Positions 1 through 7,164 are shown, numbered from the stretch's first letter. The stretch: 10,442 bases of DNA from Actinomycetota bacterium (GCA_903970355.1 CAJCIF010000310.1:1-10442); one strand, 5' to 3'. A program made the numbers and translations. Notes: generated by a model from the letters alone, not told the origin.

Positions 1-755
1 CTGCGGCATTAGGTCGTGCCTTAACTGCCGGAGCGCTTTTAGCACCAATGATGGCCCGAGAAGGGCAAGTCGCATTGAAGTTTCAGGGCAATGGACCACT
101 CGGCAAAATGCTCATCGATGCTTCACCGAAAGGCACTGTGCGTGGTTACGTTGAAAATCCTGAGGTTGAACTTCCGCTAAACTCGCTTGGCAATTTTGAT
201 GTAGGTGGAGCAATAGGGCGTACAGGCTATTTGCATGTGACCGTCGATCATGGTTTCGGTCCGCCTCATACATCCACAGTGGAATTAGCTTCCGGTGAAG
301 TGGGAGAGGACATCAATCGCTACCTCGTCACTTCAGACCAGACCGGTTCCATAGTTGTAGTTGGTACTCACCTTAATGCCAAGGGAGTTGAGGCAGCCGG
401 TGGTCTAATCGTACAACTGCTGCCGGACCATACTGAAGAAACCATCTGCAAAATCGAAAACAACATAACGACATTCGGTACGTTCACGTTTTTGATGCGG
501 CGAGGCATGGGACTCAACGCCATTCTTTCTCGCATTTTGAACGGATTCGAGGTGCAGCCGATAACTGAGGAGACACCCATCTCTTTCAGGTGCAAATGTT
601 CAAGCGAGAGATTTGTGGAAGCGCTAAAAGTCCTGGACAAACAAGATCTAATTTCAATGGCAGAGGAAGACGGGCAAGCCGAAGGTCGCTGCCATTTTTG
701 CAACGAGTTTTACTATGTGAACAAAGAGCGATTACTAGACCTAGCTAAAACTTGA
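1..755 (+). CDS. hslO: Hsp33 redox-regulated chaperone, 5'-truncated by window edge
   Basis: Hsp33 is a cytosolic holdase chaperone activated when oxidation releases zinc from four C-terminal cysteines. The frame is open to the left edge: codons from position 3 read AALGRALTAGALLAP, a typical Hsp33 segment, so the ATG at 48 is internal and the true start lies outside the window. The core motifs GNGPLGKM and GTVRGYVENP follow directly. The zinc centre is present as CxC (codons at 591 and 597) and CxxC (690 and 699), with 30 residues between the pairs, so the redox switch looks intact. The C-terminus is complete, with TGA at 753-755. The gene converges on rpmB with 40 bases between the two stop codons. 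I see no convincing hairpin terminator in that gap, only two T5 runs. Family assignment is secure; only the N-terminus is missing. Confidence 0.96.
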   Translation, partial: AALGRALTAGALLAPMMAREGQVALKFQGNGPLGKMLIDASPKGTVRGYVENPEVELPLNSLGNFDVGGAIGRTGYLHVTVDHGFGPPHTSTVELASGEVGEDINRYLVTSDQTGSIVVVGTHLNAKGVEAAGGLIVQLLPDHTEETICKIENNITTFGTFTFLMRRGMGLNAILSRILNGFEVQPITEETPISFRCKCSSERFVEALKVLDKQDLISMAEEDGQAEGRCHFCNEFYYVNKERLLDLAKT

Positions 756-795
756 TGTTTTTGCTTGGTTTTTGTGTGCTCCACATCTGGTGCGG

Positions 796-999
796 TCAAA
801 CAGCCCGTTGAATCTTGCCTGCTTTAATGCAGGAAGTGCAAACTTTCAAACGCTTCACGGTCTTGTCGACAAGCGCGCGTACTGGTTGCAAATTAGGCAT
901 CCAGCGACGGTTGTTGTGCGGGTTAAAGTGAGAACGCAAAAAGGTGTAATTCACCCCGGTCATGGGGCCTTTTCCACATACGTCGCAACGCTTAGCCAT
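796..999 (-). CDS. rpmB: 50S ribosomal protein bL28, zinc-binding form
   Basis: This 67-residue protein is a component of the large ribosomal subunit. It begins [12 protein letters not shown], the standard bL28 N-terminus, and contains the family segment [14 protein letters not shown] at about residues 29-42. Two cysteine pairs, C5/C8 and C54/C57, form the zinc ribbon of the cysteine-containing type of bL28. This suggests the organism does not rely on a cysteine-free paralogue for this protein, although another copy elsewhere cannot be excluded. The length is normal. The ATG start at 997-999 is fixed by the conserved N-terminus. The Shine-Dalgarno match is weak, with GGAA about 13 bases upstream. 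A perfect TATAAT lies 36-41 bases upstream of the start. The gene is transcribed alone on the minus strand, toward hslO. Confidence 0.97.
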   Translation of the reverse strand: MAKRCDVCGKGPMTGVNYTFLRSHFNPHNNRRWMPNLQPVRALVDKTVKRLKVCTSCIKAGKIQRAV

Positions 1000-1034
1000 A
1001 GTTTTTCAGTTCCGATAATTCTAGAGAATAGAAG

Positions 1035-1040
1035 ATTATA
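1035..1040 (-). promoter_or_regulatory. Candidate -10 box of the rpmB promoter
   Basis: Read on the minus strand this is a perfect TATAAT, 36 bases upstream of the rpmB ATG, giving a leader of roughly 30 bases. No good TTGACA match lies 16-18 bases further upstream and there is no TG extension, so only the -10 is supported by sequence. Confidence 0.5.
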
Positions 1041-1270
1041 TACGATTTATGAGTGTCGCTGGGTTCGCATCTGCTGACCCATGCGCGCCTGTGAATACAC
1101 AGCTCAAGAATTTGCATCCCGATGCATACCAGGAGCTATCGAATTGTAGCACAAGCCAAATGTCGTAAACCCCGGATAACCCATTCCATTACAACTTGCG
1201 CAATGTTCTCTTTGAGTTATTTGTTTCACGTTTCAGCTATTAACGTGGTAGTCTGTTTTTGGGGGTACAG

Positions 1271-1306
1271 CTCAAGTTGAGGCTCTGATTGTTGCATCAA
1301 ATTGAG
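1271..1306. promoter_or_regulatory. Twin TCAA-N-TTGAG dyads upstream of mglA (possible operator)
   Basis: CTCAAGTTGAG at 1271-1281 is a perfect 5+1+5 inverted repeat. TCAAATTGAG at 1297-1306 repeats its last ten bases with one change and is itself a 4+1+4 dyad. The centres are 25 bases apart. The shared word TCAA(G/A)TTGAG suggests a dimeric regulator site, but the binding protein is unknown and chance is possible. Confidence 0.3.
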
Positions 1307-1431
1307 CGTAGTCAAGCGGGTGTGGCACCTGCCCTTTTGAAGCGATCGAAATTCAAGCTGATATTGTTGGAAAGCGTAAGCACTTCTAATCCCCTTCAAA
1401 TCGTGGTATCAATTCGTTGCGGCAATTGAAA

Positions 1432-1500
1432 ATGGCGCTTGAGAACAGTAATAGACACAAGGAGCGGATGGGGCAGGTAGGGCTAGGATGGCACTCGTAA
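1432..1500 (+). other. Short upstream ORF overlapping the mglA start
   Basis: An open frame of 22 codons runs from ATG 1432 to TAA 1498-1500, overlapping the first 13 bases of mglA in another frame. A second in-frame ATG at 1468 follows AAGGAG (1459-1464), but with a spacing of only three bases. mglA itself has no well-spaced Shine-Dalgarno sequence: AAGGAG lies 23 bases upstream and only AGG touches the ATG. Translation coupling from this frame into mglA is therefore possible. The peptide shows no recognisable feature, and the frame may be fortuitous. Confidence 0.25.
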
Positions 1501-2066
1501 ATTACGCGGCTCGAGAAATCAATTGCAAGATCGTTTACTACGGCACTGGACTTGGTGGCAAAACCACCAATCTGAAATATATCCACAGCCAGCTTGCACC
1601 AACAACCAGGGGTGAACTAATCAGCCTGGCAACGGAAACTGAACGGACGCTTTTCTTCGACTTCTTACCATTGGATTTAGGTAGCGTTCAAGGCTTCAAA
1701 ACCCGTTTCTCACTCTATACAGTTCCGGGTCAGGTTGAATATAACGCCAGCCGTAAATTGATTCTGAACGGTGTAGACGGCATCATTTTCGTTGCTGATT
1801 CAGATGCAATGCGATCCAAAGACAACGTTGATTCGCTGCAGAACATGATCGAAAACTTGGCGGAATACAGTTTGACCCTGGACAATATTCCGTGGGTACT
1901 GCAATACAACAAGCGAGATCTCGCAAACGCCATGCCCATTGAACGCATGGAAAAAGAACTTAATATCCGAGCAGTACCGAGTTTCGAAGCCGTTGGTTCA
2001 GAAGGACTCGGTGTGTTCGCAACCCTGAAAGCTATCAGTAAGCTCATATTGAACCGGCTGCAGTAG
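1488..2066 (+). CDS. mglA: MglA-type small Ras-like GTPase
   Basis: This 192-residue protein matches Myxococcus MglA closely enough to align by eye without gaps over its first ~100 residues. MglA is a cytoplasmic GTPase that sets cell polarity and, in myxobacteria, drives gliding and type IV pilus motility; its GAP partner is the roadblock protein MglB. The P-loop is G19-T26 (GTGLGGKT). The family-specific switch reads TVPGQ at 78-82, where Thr replaces the usual Ras Asp and Q82 is the catalytic glutamine. R53, the intrinsic arginine finger in MglA, is conserved in TERT, and the guanine-specificity motif is NKRD at 141-144. All catalytic parts look intact. An in-frame stop at 1452 and no alternative start codon fix ATG 1488 as the start. 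No mglB or motility gene is adjacent. The target process in this organism is unknown. Confidence 0.93.
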   Translation: MALVNYAAREINCKIVYYGTGLGGKTTNLKYIHSQLAPTTRGELISLATETERTLFFDFLPLDLGSVQGFKTRFSLYTVPGQVEYNASRKLILNGVDGIIFVADSDAMRSKDNVDSLQNMIENLAEYSLTLDNIPWVLQYNKRDLANAMPIERMEKELNIRAVPSFEAVGSEGLGVFATLKAISKLILNRLQ

Positions 2067-2080
2067 CTACTTTTGCTACT
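2062..2080 (+). terminator. Weak stem-loop at the mglA stop codon
   Basis: AGTAGC (2062-2067) pairs with GCTACT (2075-2080) around a 7-base loop, and one bulge would allow further GC pairing. The mglA stop codon lies in the 5' arm. The bases after it are only moderately T-rich, so this is at best a leaky terminator before recG. Confidence 0.25.
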
Positions 2081-2168
2081 TGCTTATTTGAGTTAATTTC
2101 ACTAGCGGAACTTGCAAGCTTCTTCTAACCTAGAGTTAGTTGCGCGCATTCGCTAGACAACACAGATA

Positions 2169-4937
2169 GTGCCTCAAACTCAGCAGATAGCCCTAAACCC
2201 TGAATCGCTGTCGTCTGCTTTAAAGAAAGCAATCGCCGTAGAAAGGCGCGCTCAATACGCGGATTTCCAGGGAAGGCGTTCGACATTCTCGAGCTTTATG
2301 CGCCAAACGGCAGCACGACTCTGTCGCACATATCCAAAAGATGCTCTTTGGGTAACCATTCGCGCCTTGTTCCGTGAATATCCAAATACGGATGTCGGTA
2401 CGCGCATATCAATAGTAAAACGGGCCGAAGAACTTCTTGCCAATGCATTTCCGGAAGTAAGCGTGAGCATCGCGCCGACATCCGAACCGCAAGCCGGCGC
2501 CGAGAACACACGATCTTCGCAAACGAATAATTCGCTGGCGAGCAATACACCGACGAGCAATGCACTGGCGGGCAATGCACCAAGGAGCAATGCACCAAGG
2601 AGCAATGCGCCAACGAGCAATGCGCCAACGAGCAATGCGCCAGCGGGCAATGCACCAGCACGCAACGCGCCGGTAGCATCTAGAACAACTCCCCCGTCTG
2701 CCAGGCCAACTGGCAATCCGATTGGCAATGTCCCTAAGCCAGCTCCCGTTTTTGAAAAACCGCCTGGCGAGAAAAACAGTAAGGATGCGAATCCGGCGGA
2801 AACCGATGTTCAATTCGTAAAGGGGGTTGGTCCAAAATTAGCGGGCATTCTGAAACAGATCAATATAAATACAGTAGAAGATTTACTGCGCCACTACCCG
2901 CGGCGTCATCTTGATTTTCAAAACAAACTGAATATTTGCGATTTGCAAATTGGACAGGAAGTGACGATTCTGGGAACTATCCGCTCCGTAGGTGCCTTCC
3001 AGTCTAAGCGCGGCAACATGTCCATCATGACCATCGTTATTTACGATGGCACTGGAAGCATTACAGTTACGAAATTTATTGGCGGACGTTCGAACAAGTA
3101 TCTTTTAGACCGTTACAAGGCACAGTATCCCAAAGGCGCTCAGGTGCTTGCTTCGGGAATTGTCGAACATGATAGCTACGGCAGAAGATATGCGCTAAAA
3201 AATGCTGAAATCGAAATACTCGGATTTTCGCAAAACGCTGATGGCGAAGAGGAGACTGAGGTTCGCAATCAGGAAAGTATTCACGTAGGCCGTTTGGTGC
3301 CGGTTTATCCGCTTACCGAAGGACTTAGCCTGAGGCATCTTCGCAACGTAATGTACAACGCTCTGCAAAGCTACGGTACTTATATTCGGGACGCTCTTCC
3401 AGATTCGATTAGACAACAATATGGTCTTACCGATTTGCAGTCTGCCCTCGCCAACATCCATTTTCCAGAAACGCCGGAGTCCATTGATGAAGCACGTCGC
3501 CGCCTCGTCTTTGATGAACTTTTCATGGTGCAACTCAGACTGGCTGTGCGAAGACTCAAGTTTGATCGCACTGAAAATGCACTTTCATTTGAGCCCAAGG
3601 CTGACGGTTACGTCAATCAACTTCGTAAGCATCTGCCCTTCACATTGACGGGAGCACAAGAAAGGGTATTTGGTGAAATAGCCCGAGATCTCGCCGCACC
3701 TAAACCTATGCATCGGCTGGTGCAAGGCGACGTTGGTTCAGGCAAAACAGTCGTCGCACTGATGGCTGCCCTGACGGCCATAGATAATGGATTTCAAGCC
3801 GTTGTAATGGCACCGACAGAAATTCTCGCTGAACAACATTACCGCCAGTTTCAAAAGTTGATCACTCCGCTAGGTTTACGTTGCGCAGTCGTACTCGGCA
3901 AGCAAGGTGCAAAAGAACGCAAACAAATTCATCAAGAACTTTTTTCCGGGCAAGTTCACATAGCAGTTGGTACACACGCGCTTCTTGAAGAAGCCGTTGA
4001 GTTTAAAAACCTCGGGCTCATAATTATTGATGAACAGCACCGCTTCGGCGTAAAACAACGGGCCCGTCTCAAAGCCAAGAGCTTATCTCCGGAACTTTTG
4101 ACGATGACGGCAACACCAATACCCCGAACTCTCGCGCTTACAATTCATGGCGATTTAGATGTCTCAGAAATTGATGAAATGCCGCCCGGTCGAAAACCCA
4201 TAAAAACAGAATTGAAAACTGGTTCTCTTGGCCGAAAAGAAGTTTGGAACAGAGTGCAGGAACAAATTTTATTTGGTCGGCAAGTTTATGTTGTTTTCCC
4301 GCTTATCGAAGAATCAGAGACTCTGGCTGCCAAAGCCGCTACCCAAGAATTTGAAAGACTCAAAGAGGAAGTTTTTCCGCACTTAAAGGACCGCATCGCT
4401 TTAATGCACGGCAAGCTTAAACCACAAGAAAAAGAAGAAGTGATGGATGAATTCCGTAAGCACAATTTCGATATTCTTGTTAGTACGACGGTAATCGAGG
4501 TAGGTGTCGACGTCCCGAATGCCACGGTAATGGTAATTGAAAATGCCGATCGTTTCGGGCTTGCCCAACTGCATCAATTACGTGGTCGGGTTGGTCGGGG
4601 CAGCGAACAATCTTTCTGTTATTTGATCGCAGACAGCAGATCTCCGTCTACAATGGAACGATTAGGTGTCCTCACCGAAACTAATGATGGTTTCATCGTT
4701 GCCCAAAAGGATCTCGAAATACGTGGCCCTGGAGAATTCCTCGGTTATCGTCAAAGTGGACTACCTGACTTACTGTTAGCAGATCTTGTCAAAGACACCA
4801 AGACTTTAGAAGATGCCAGAAACGCTGCTCTTCAATTGATAAAGACTGATCCCGACCTGCAATCACACACACTTCTGCGAGAACGACTGGAACAGAAAAA
4901 CGACGCCGCTCACGGAGAGATTCTCCGTTCTGGATAA
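2169..4937 (+). CDS. recG: RecG ATP-dependent DNA helicase with long N-terminal extension
   Basis: RecG remodels stalled replication forks and branch-migrates Holliday junctions. At 922 residues it is about 230 longer than the usual ~690. Residues 1-100 form an extra domain (AVERRAQYADFQGRR, then a helical, basic stretch) that I recall resembling the N-terminus of cyanobacterial RecG. Residues ~105-210 are a disordered Pro/Asn/Ser-rich linker containing a repeat array. The canonical protein starts near D213 (VQFVKGVGPKLAGIL) with the wedge/OB domain. Walker A GDVGSGKT is at 520-527, DEQH at 621-624, TATPIPRT at 647-654 and motif VI QLRGRVGRG at 803-811. The C-terminal DLEIRGPGEFLGYRQSG corresponds to the translocation (TRG) region, and all motors look intact. 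The start is GTG: an in-frame TAG at 2154 excludes anything earlier, and no good Shine-Dalgarno is seen. A later start at Met44 is possible but would cut into the extra domain. Confidence 0.96.
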   Translation: MPQTQQIALNPESLSSALKKAIAVERRAQYADFQGRRSTFSSFMRQTAARLCRTYPKDALWVTIRALFREYPNTDVGTRISIVKRAEELLANAFPEVSVSIAPTSEPQAGAENTRSSQTNNSLASNTPTSNALAGNAPRSNAPRSNAPTSNAPTSNAPAGNAPARNAPVASRTTPPSARPTGNPIGNVPKPAPVFEKPPGEKNSKDANPAETDVQFVKGVGPKLAGILKQININTVEDLLRHYPRRHLDFQNKLNICDLQIGQEVTILGTIRSVGAFQSKRGNMSIMTIVIYDGTGSITVTKFIGGRSNKYLLDRYKAQYPKGAQVLASGIVEHDSYGRRYALKNAEIEILGFSQNADGEEETEVRNQESIHVGRLVPVYPLTEGLSLRHLRNVMYNALQSYGTYIRDALPDSIRQQYGLTDLQSALANIHFPETPESIDEARRRLVFDELFMVQLRLAVRRLKFDRTENALSFEPKADGYVNQLRKHLPFTLTGAQERVFGEIARDLAAPKPMHRLVQGDVGSGKTVVALMAALTAIDNGFQAVVMAPTEILAEQHYRQFQKLITPLGLRCAVVLGKQGAKERKQIHQELFSGQVHIAVGTHALLEEAVEFKNLGLIIIDEQHRFGVKQRARLKAKSLSPELLTMTATPIPRTLALTIHGDLDVSEIDEMPPGRKPIKTELKTGSLGRKEVWNRVQEQILFGRQVYVVFPLIEESETLAAKAATQEFERLKEEVFPHLKDRIALMHGKLKPQEKEEVMDEFRKHNFDILVSTTVIEVGVDVPNATVMVIENADRFGLAQLHQLRGRVGRGSEQSFCYLIADSRSPSTMERLGVLTETNDGFIVAQKDLEIRGPGEFLGYRQSGLPDLLLADLVKDTKTLEDARNAALQLIKTDPDLQSHTLLRERLEQKNDAAHGEILRSG
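2541..2675 (+). repeat. Nine tandem 15-bp repeats encoding (S/G)NAP(T/A/R) in the RecG linker
   Basis: Nine consecutive 15-base units begin at 2541 and follow the pattern AGCAATGCNCCNNCG, encoding SNTPT, SNALA, GNAPR, SNAPR, SNAPT, SNAPT, SNAPA, GNAPA and RNAPV (residues 125-169). The units at 2601 and 2616 are identical and their neighbours differ by one to four bases, which suggests recent slippage expansion. Because the period is a multiple of three, copy-number change keeps recG in frame. Confidence 0.95.
4912..4928 (+). other. Perfect 7-bp hairpin at the 3' end of recG
   Basis: ACGGAGA and TCTCCGT are exact inverted repeats around the loop GAT, in the last codons of recG and 17 bases before the next start codon. 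No T-run follows, so it is not a canonical terminator. It encloses the only GGAG-like word upstream of the next gene. Confidence 0.4.
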
Positions 4938-4944
4938 AACAAAA

Positions 4945-5709
4945 ATGCAACCTTTTTACCGTTGGACAATTTTAGTTGGTGCTCTTTTCATCCAGGCACC
5001 AACATTTGGTATGACAACGGATTACGAAGGAACAATCGGCGATCAAAAGATAGGACTGACACTGGGTTTAGTCGGTTCAAAAGCGTCTCGCCCAGGCAAT
5101 GAAGTTTGTGGATACTACTTCTACGACAGAAATCTCAAAAATATTTATTTGCATTCTGAAAAAGATAAAAAAGGCGATTTGATTCTATACGAGCTTGATG
5201 ATGAAGGTAGAAGAACCGGCATTTTTAAATGCATCTTTCCGGATAAAGATCCAAAAGGGCATTTCAGAGCAAGAATTCATGGCGAAGTAATGGAAGGCAC
5301 CTGGTCAAAGATGGACGGATCGGACTCTCGTCCGTTTTATCTATATCAAACAGGCAGCGTAGGTAACGATGGAGATAGACGCTATGCAATAGCGGGCGTT
5401 GCCGATGATGCCGAATTTGAAAGCAAAGTTCAGAAGTGGAGAATTGCGGTTTTGATGGGGGACAAAGAAGCAGTCGCTTCGATGTTTCAATATCCAATCT
5501 CTCTGGAAGTGAGAGGAAAAGCTGTTAATATCAAAAGCGCATCAGAACTTCTCAGTCACTACAATAATATATTCACCGACGAACGCAAAGTCATCATCCG
5601 CAACACAGTTCCCCATAATATGTTTGTGCGCGCCGACGGCATCATGTTAGGTAGCGGCGGAGCAATATGGTTTAACGCAGATGGCAAAGTCACTGCCTTC
5701 AATATTTAG
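4945..5709 (+). CDS. Exported two-domain protein of unknown function
   Basis: I do not recognise a named family. Residues 1-22 form a signal peptide (short N-terminus with R6, hydrophobic WTILVGALFI, then APTFG), so the protein is probably exported. Residues ~25-135 look like a beta-rich domain with the pattern YEGTIG...LYELDDEGRRTGIFK...GEVMEGTWS...PFYLYQ, with C55 and C96 as a possible disulfide pair. After a linker, residues ~157-254 (KWRIAVLMGDKEAVASMFQYPISL...GGAIWFNADGKV) have the feel of an NTF2/SnoaL-like cone domain found in many secreted hypothetical proteins. The ATG is seven bases after the recG stop, which suggests co-transcription with recG, although no functional link is evident. 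No well-placed Shine-Dalgarno is seen. The gene converges on the next one, with only three bases between stop codons. Export is fairly sure; the domain reading is tentative. Confidence 0.82.
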   Translation: MQPFYRWTILVGALFIQAPTFGMTTDYEGTIGDQKIGLTLGLVGSKASRPGNEVCGYYFYDRNLKNIYLHSEKDKKGDLILYELDDEGRRTGIFKCIFPDKDPKGHFRARIHGEVMEGTWSKMDGSDSRPFYLYQTGSVGNDGDRRYAIAGVADDAEFESKVQKWRIAVLMGDKEAVASMFQYPISLEVRGKAVNIKSASELLSHYNNIFTDERKVIIRNTVPHNMFVRADGIMLGSGGAIWFNADGKVTAFNI

Positions 5710-5712
5710 GTA

Positions 5713-6096
5713 TTAGTCCATCCCTTCATTCGCAGCGACGAACACCATTCGCTCTAGCCATTTTGTCTGCATCGGGCGTAGCTCAGTTGCTAGAGAAGTG
5801 ATTGTACTGAGAATTTCGCGTGCCTGATTCCATGAAATTGGAATCGCTGGCCCACTCAATTCACTATAGATTTTTTCAGCAGAGTCGGCTGGCCGCTTTT
5901 GCGGATCACAGTCAATGAGAATAGGTGTGAGGTAACCAACGCCATCCTTCTCTAATTTTTTGGAAGTTGGGTTAGCTTGGTTGATCTCAATGAAGAGGAT
6001 ATATCGCCTGGCGCCATCACTTTCGAACTTTGCCGCAAACGAACCACCATCACGAATCATTTCGACCGTTTCTAGTTTTCTGATAGCGGGTAGCAT
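5713..6096 (-). CDS. Small hypothetical protein, second gene of a two-gene unit
   Basis: This 127-residue protein is not one I can assign. It has no signal peptide or membrane segment and is probably cytosolic. The first half alternates beta-like strands (VEMIRDGGSFAAKFE, RRYILFIEIN, GVGYLTPILIDCD), which look like a compact alpha/beta fold. The second half is mainly helical (AREILSTITSLATELR, MQTKWLERMVFVAANEG). The ATG at 6094-6096 follows AAGGA by about 11 bases, an acceptable ribosome-binding site. The gene starts 33 bases after the beta-propeller gene on the same strand, so the two are probably co-transcribed. Its 3' end faces the exported protein at 4945-5709. The coherent composition, the ribosome-binding site and the lack of a competing frame support it as real. 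Confidence 0.75.
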   Translation of the reverse strand: MLPAIRKLETVEMIRDGGSFAAKFESDGARRYILFIEINQANPTSKKLEKDGVGYLTPILIDCDPQKRPADSAEKIYSELSGPAIPISWNQAREILSTITSLATELRPMQTKWLERMVFVAANEGMD

Positions 6097-6129
6097 GATT
6101 TCAATTGTCCTTGCTTCGATGTAATGCTA

Positions 6130-7137
6130 TTAATAACCGTGGTGTGGATGAGTAACCATTTCGCCGGTGGTTGAAGGACCGGTTGCGATGTCGTTGAAGC
6201 CTCGTGTGGCAGTTTTGACGGGGCTTATCTTATCCTCTCCCTTATTCCAAAAGAGAAACATCTTGTTGATTGATAATGTGAGGATATAGTGCCAGGCAGA
6301 ATCATCACCTTTAACCAAGGTGATCTCATCCGATATTTCATCGAATGAATCACGGGACAATCGAGCACAAAGTCTGCTTTCTCCGGGTACGCTGCTTTGT
6401 GTCCAAACAACTGCAACCCTGCCGGTCCCTTCTGCAGCGACCCTGGCATCCGTGGCCGTGCCTGCTCCTTCTGCAATATTGATTTTTCGAGATTTACCTC
6501 GTCGGTCCGTAGCGATGCACCAAACATTTGAAGTTTGGCCATCATTTTCGCACCAGGCAATGTAGACGCTACCTTTGCCGCCGCAAGCGATCTGCAAAGA
6601 ACTGCATTTCTTGGTGCAATTATTTCGTCTGACAGGTTGTGTCCAAGATCCGTTTGTTCGACTTGCATAAAAAATGTCTGGAACAGTTTCACCTTCATGC
6701 ATATCAAGCCAAGCTGCATGCACGTCACCATTTGAATCCACCGCAATTGCTGGTTCACTTGCAACATTCGAAATTTTGCTTGCCAGTTCCTCATCGTGCC
6801 AGGTTTTTCCAAGGTCAGTGGAAAAAGAATAGACAATTTGGCTTCCACCGCTTTCCTTCGCCTTTCTCCAAACAGCATGTAATACCTTGTCGGTGCCATT
6901 AGCCAAAGCCGCCTGGAGGGAGTTGCCTCCATTACCAGGATGAAGGTAATAGAACTTTTGATTGCTGATATTGCTGGTATCGGTACTCGCCAAAGCGCCA
7001 TGCTGGAGATCTACCTTATCGGAAAGTACAGCCTCGACATCTGTAGTAACCAGCTCAAAATCGGTGGAACTGCCATAGCTGGCTGTTCCCACGAGAATAA
7101 GCAAACTCACCAAAAAAAAAGCTAACTTCGATTTCAT
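6130..7137 (-). CDS. Exported beta-propeller (sialidase/Asp-box-like) protein
   Basis: Residues 1-22 are a clear signal peptide (MKSK, then a hydrophobic run to TASYG). The mature part carries an Asp-box, STDLGKTW at 106-113, the beta-hairpin signature of sialidase/BNR-type propellers. Blade strands of the form hydrophobic-x-A-W recur with W90, W143, W195, W245 and W297, spaced 50-53 residues, which gives about five propeller blades. Sialidase catalytic residues cannot be picked out (no convincing Arg triad), so a binding or structural role, or loss of catalysis, is as likely as glycosidase activity. Four cysteines (C174, C178, C185, C196) cluster in the middle and may form disulfides. The C-terminus ends THPHHGY. 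The ATG at 7135-7137 is the natural signal-peptide start; no Shine-Dalgarno is visible. It leads a two-gene unit and is divergent from arfB. The other long frame within it on the same strand is a shadow. Confidence 0.87.
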   Translation of the reverse strand: MKSKLAFFLVSLLILVGTASYGSSTDFELVTTDVEAVLSDKVDLQHGALASTDTSNISNQKFYYLHPGNGGNSLQAALANGTDKVLHAVWRKAKESGGSQIVYSFSTDLGKTWHDEELASKISNVASEPAIAVDSNGDVHAAWLDMHEGETVPDIFYASRTNGSWTQPVRRNNCTKKCSSLQIACGGKGSVYIAWCENDGQTSNVWCIATDRRGKSRKINIAEGAGTATDARVAAEGTGRVAVVWTQSSVPGESRLCARLSRDSFDEISDEITLVKGDDSAWHYILTLSINKMFLFWNKGEDKISPVKTATRGFNDIATGPSTTGEMVTHPHHGY

Positions 7138-7164
7138 AGCAGGGCAACAAAAATAAGCTGATGA

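Larger units (their letters stand above)
1000..1487. other. Divergent intergenic region between rpmB and mglA
   Basis: This is about 490 bases without a convincing gene. It holds the rpmB -10 box, a 10-bp direct repeat ACAGCTCAAG at 1099-1108 and 1267-1276, and two TCAA-N-TTGA dyads at 1271-1281 and 1297-1306. Close to mglA there is a short open frame at 1432-1500. I found no tRNA, no strong terminator and no clear sigma-70 promoter for mglA. The best -35-like word, TTGAGT at 1212-1217, has no good -10 partner. Confidence 0.6.

Noticed and set aside
756..795. Possible bidirectional terminator between hslO and rpmB
   Set aside because: Two T5 runs are present, but only a 3-bp stem can be formed next to them; too weak to call.
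772..1077. Plus-strand 101-codon frame over rpmB
   Set aside because: It lies antisense to the unmistakable bL28 gene and has no ribosome-binding site or recognisable motif.
1060..1080. GGTTCGCATC-like T-loop word, considered as part of a tRNA
   Set aside because: No 7-bp acceptor stem, anticodon arm or D-arm can be built around it on either strand.
1081..1149. 22-codon open frame from ATG 1081
   Set aside because: No ribosome-binding site, no recognisable motif, and it lies in the spacer near the rpmB promoter; chance length.
2252..2813. Three long minus-strand open frames opposite the start of recG, one with a hydrophobic (GALLV) repeat resembling membrane helices
   Set aside because: They are the antisense reading of the 15-bp repeat array; the repeat keeps all frames open. 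The recG frame is clearly the coding one.
6225..7001. A 258-codon open frame on the minus strand inside the propeller gene
   Set aside because: It overlaps the signal-peptide-bearing gene in another frame and lacks the tryptophan-repeat and Asp-box pattern; its composition (scattered Met, Cys, Trp, Arg) is that of a shadow frame.
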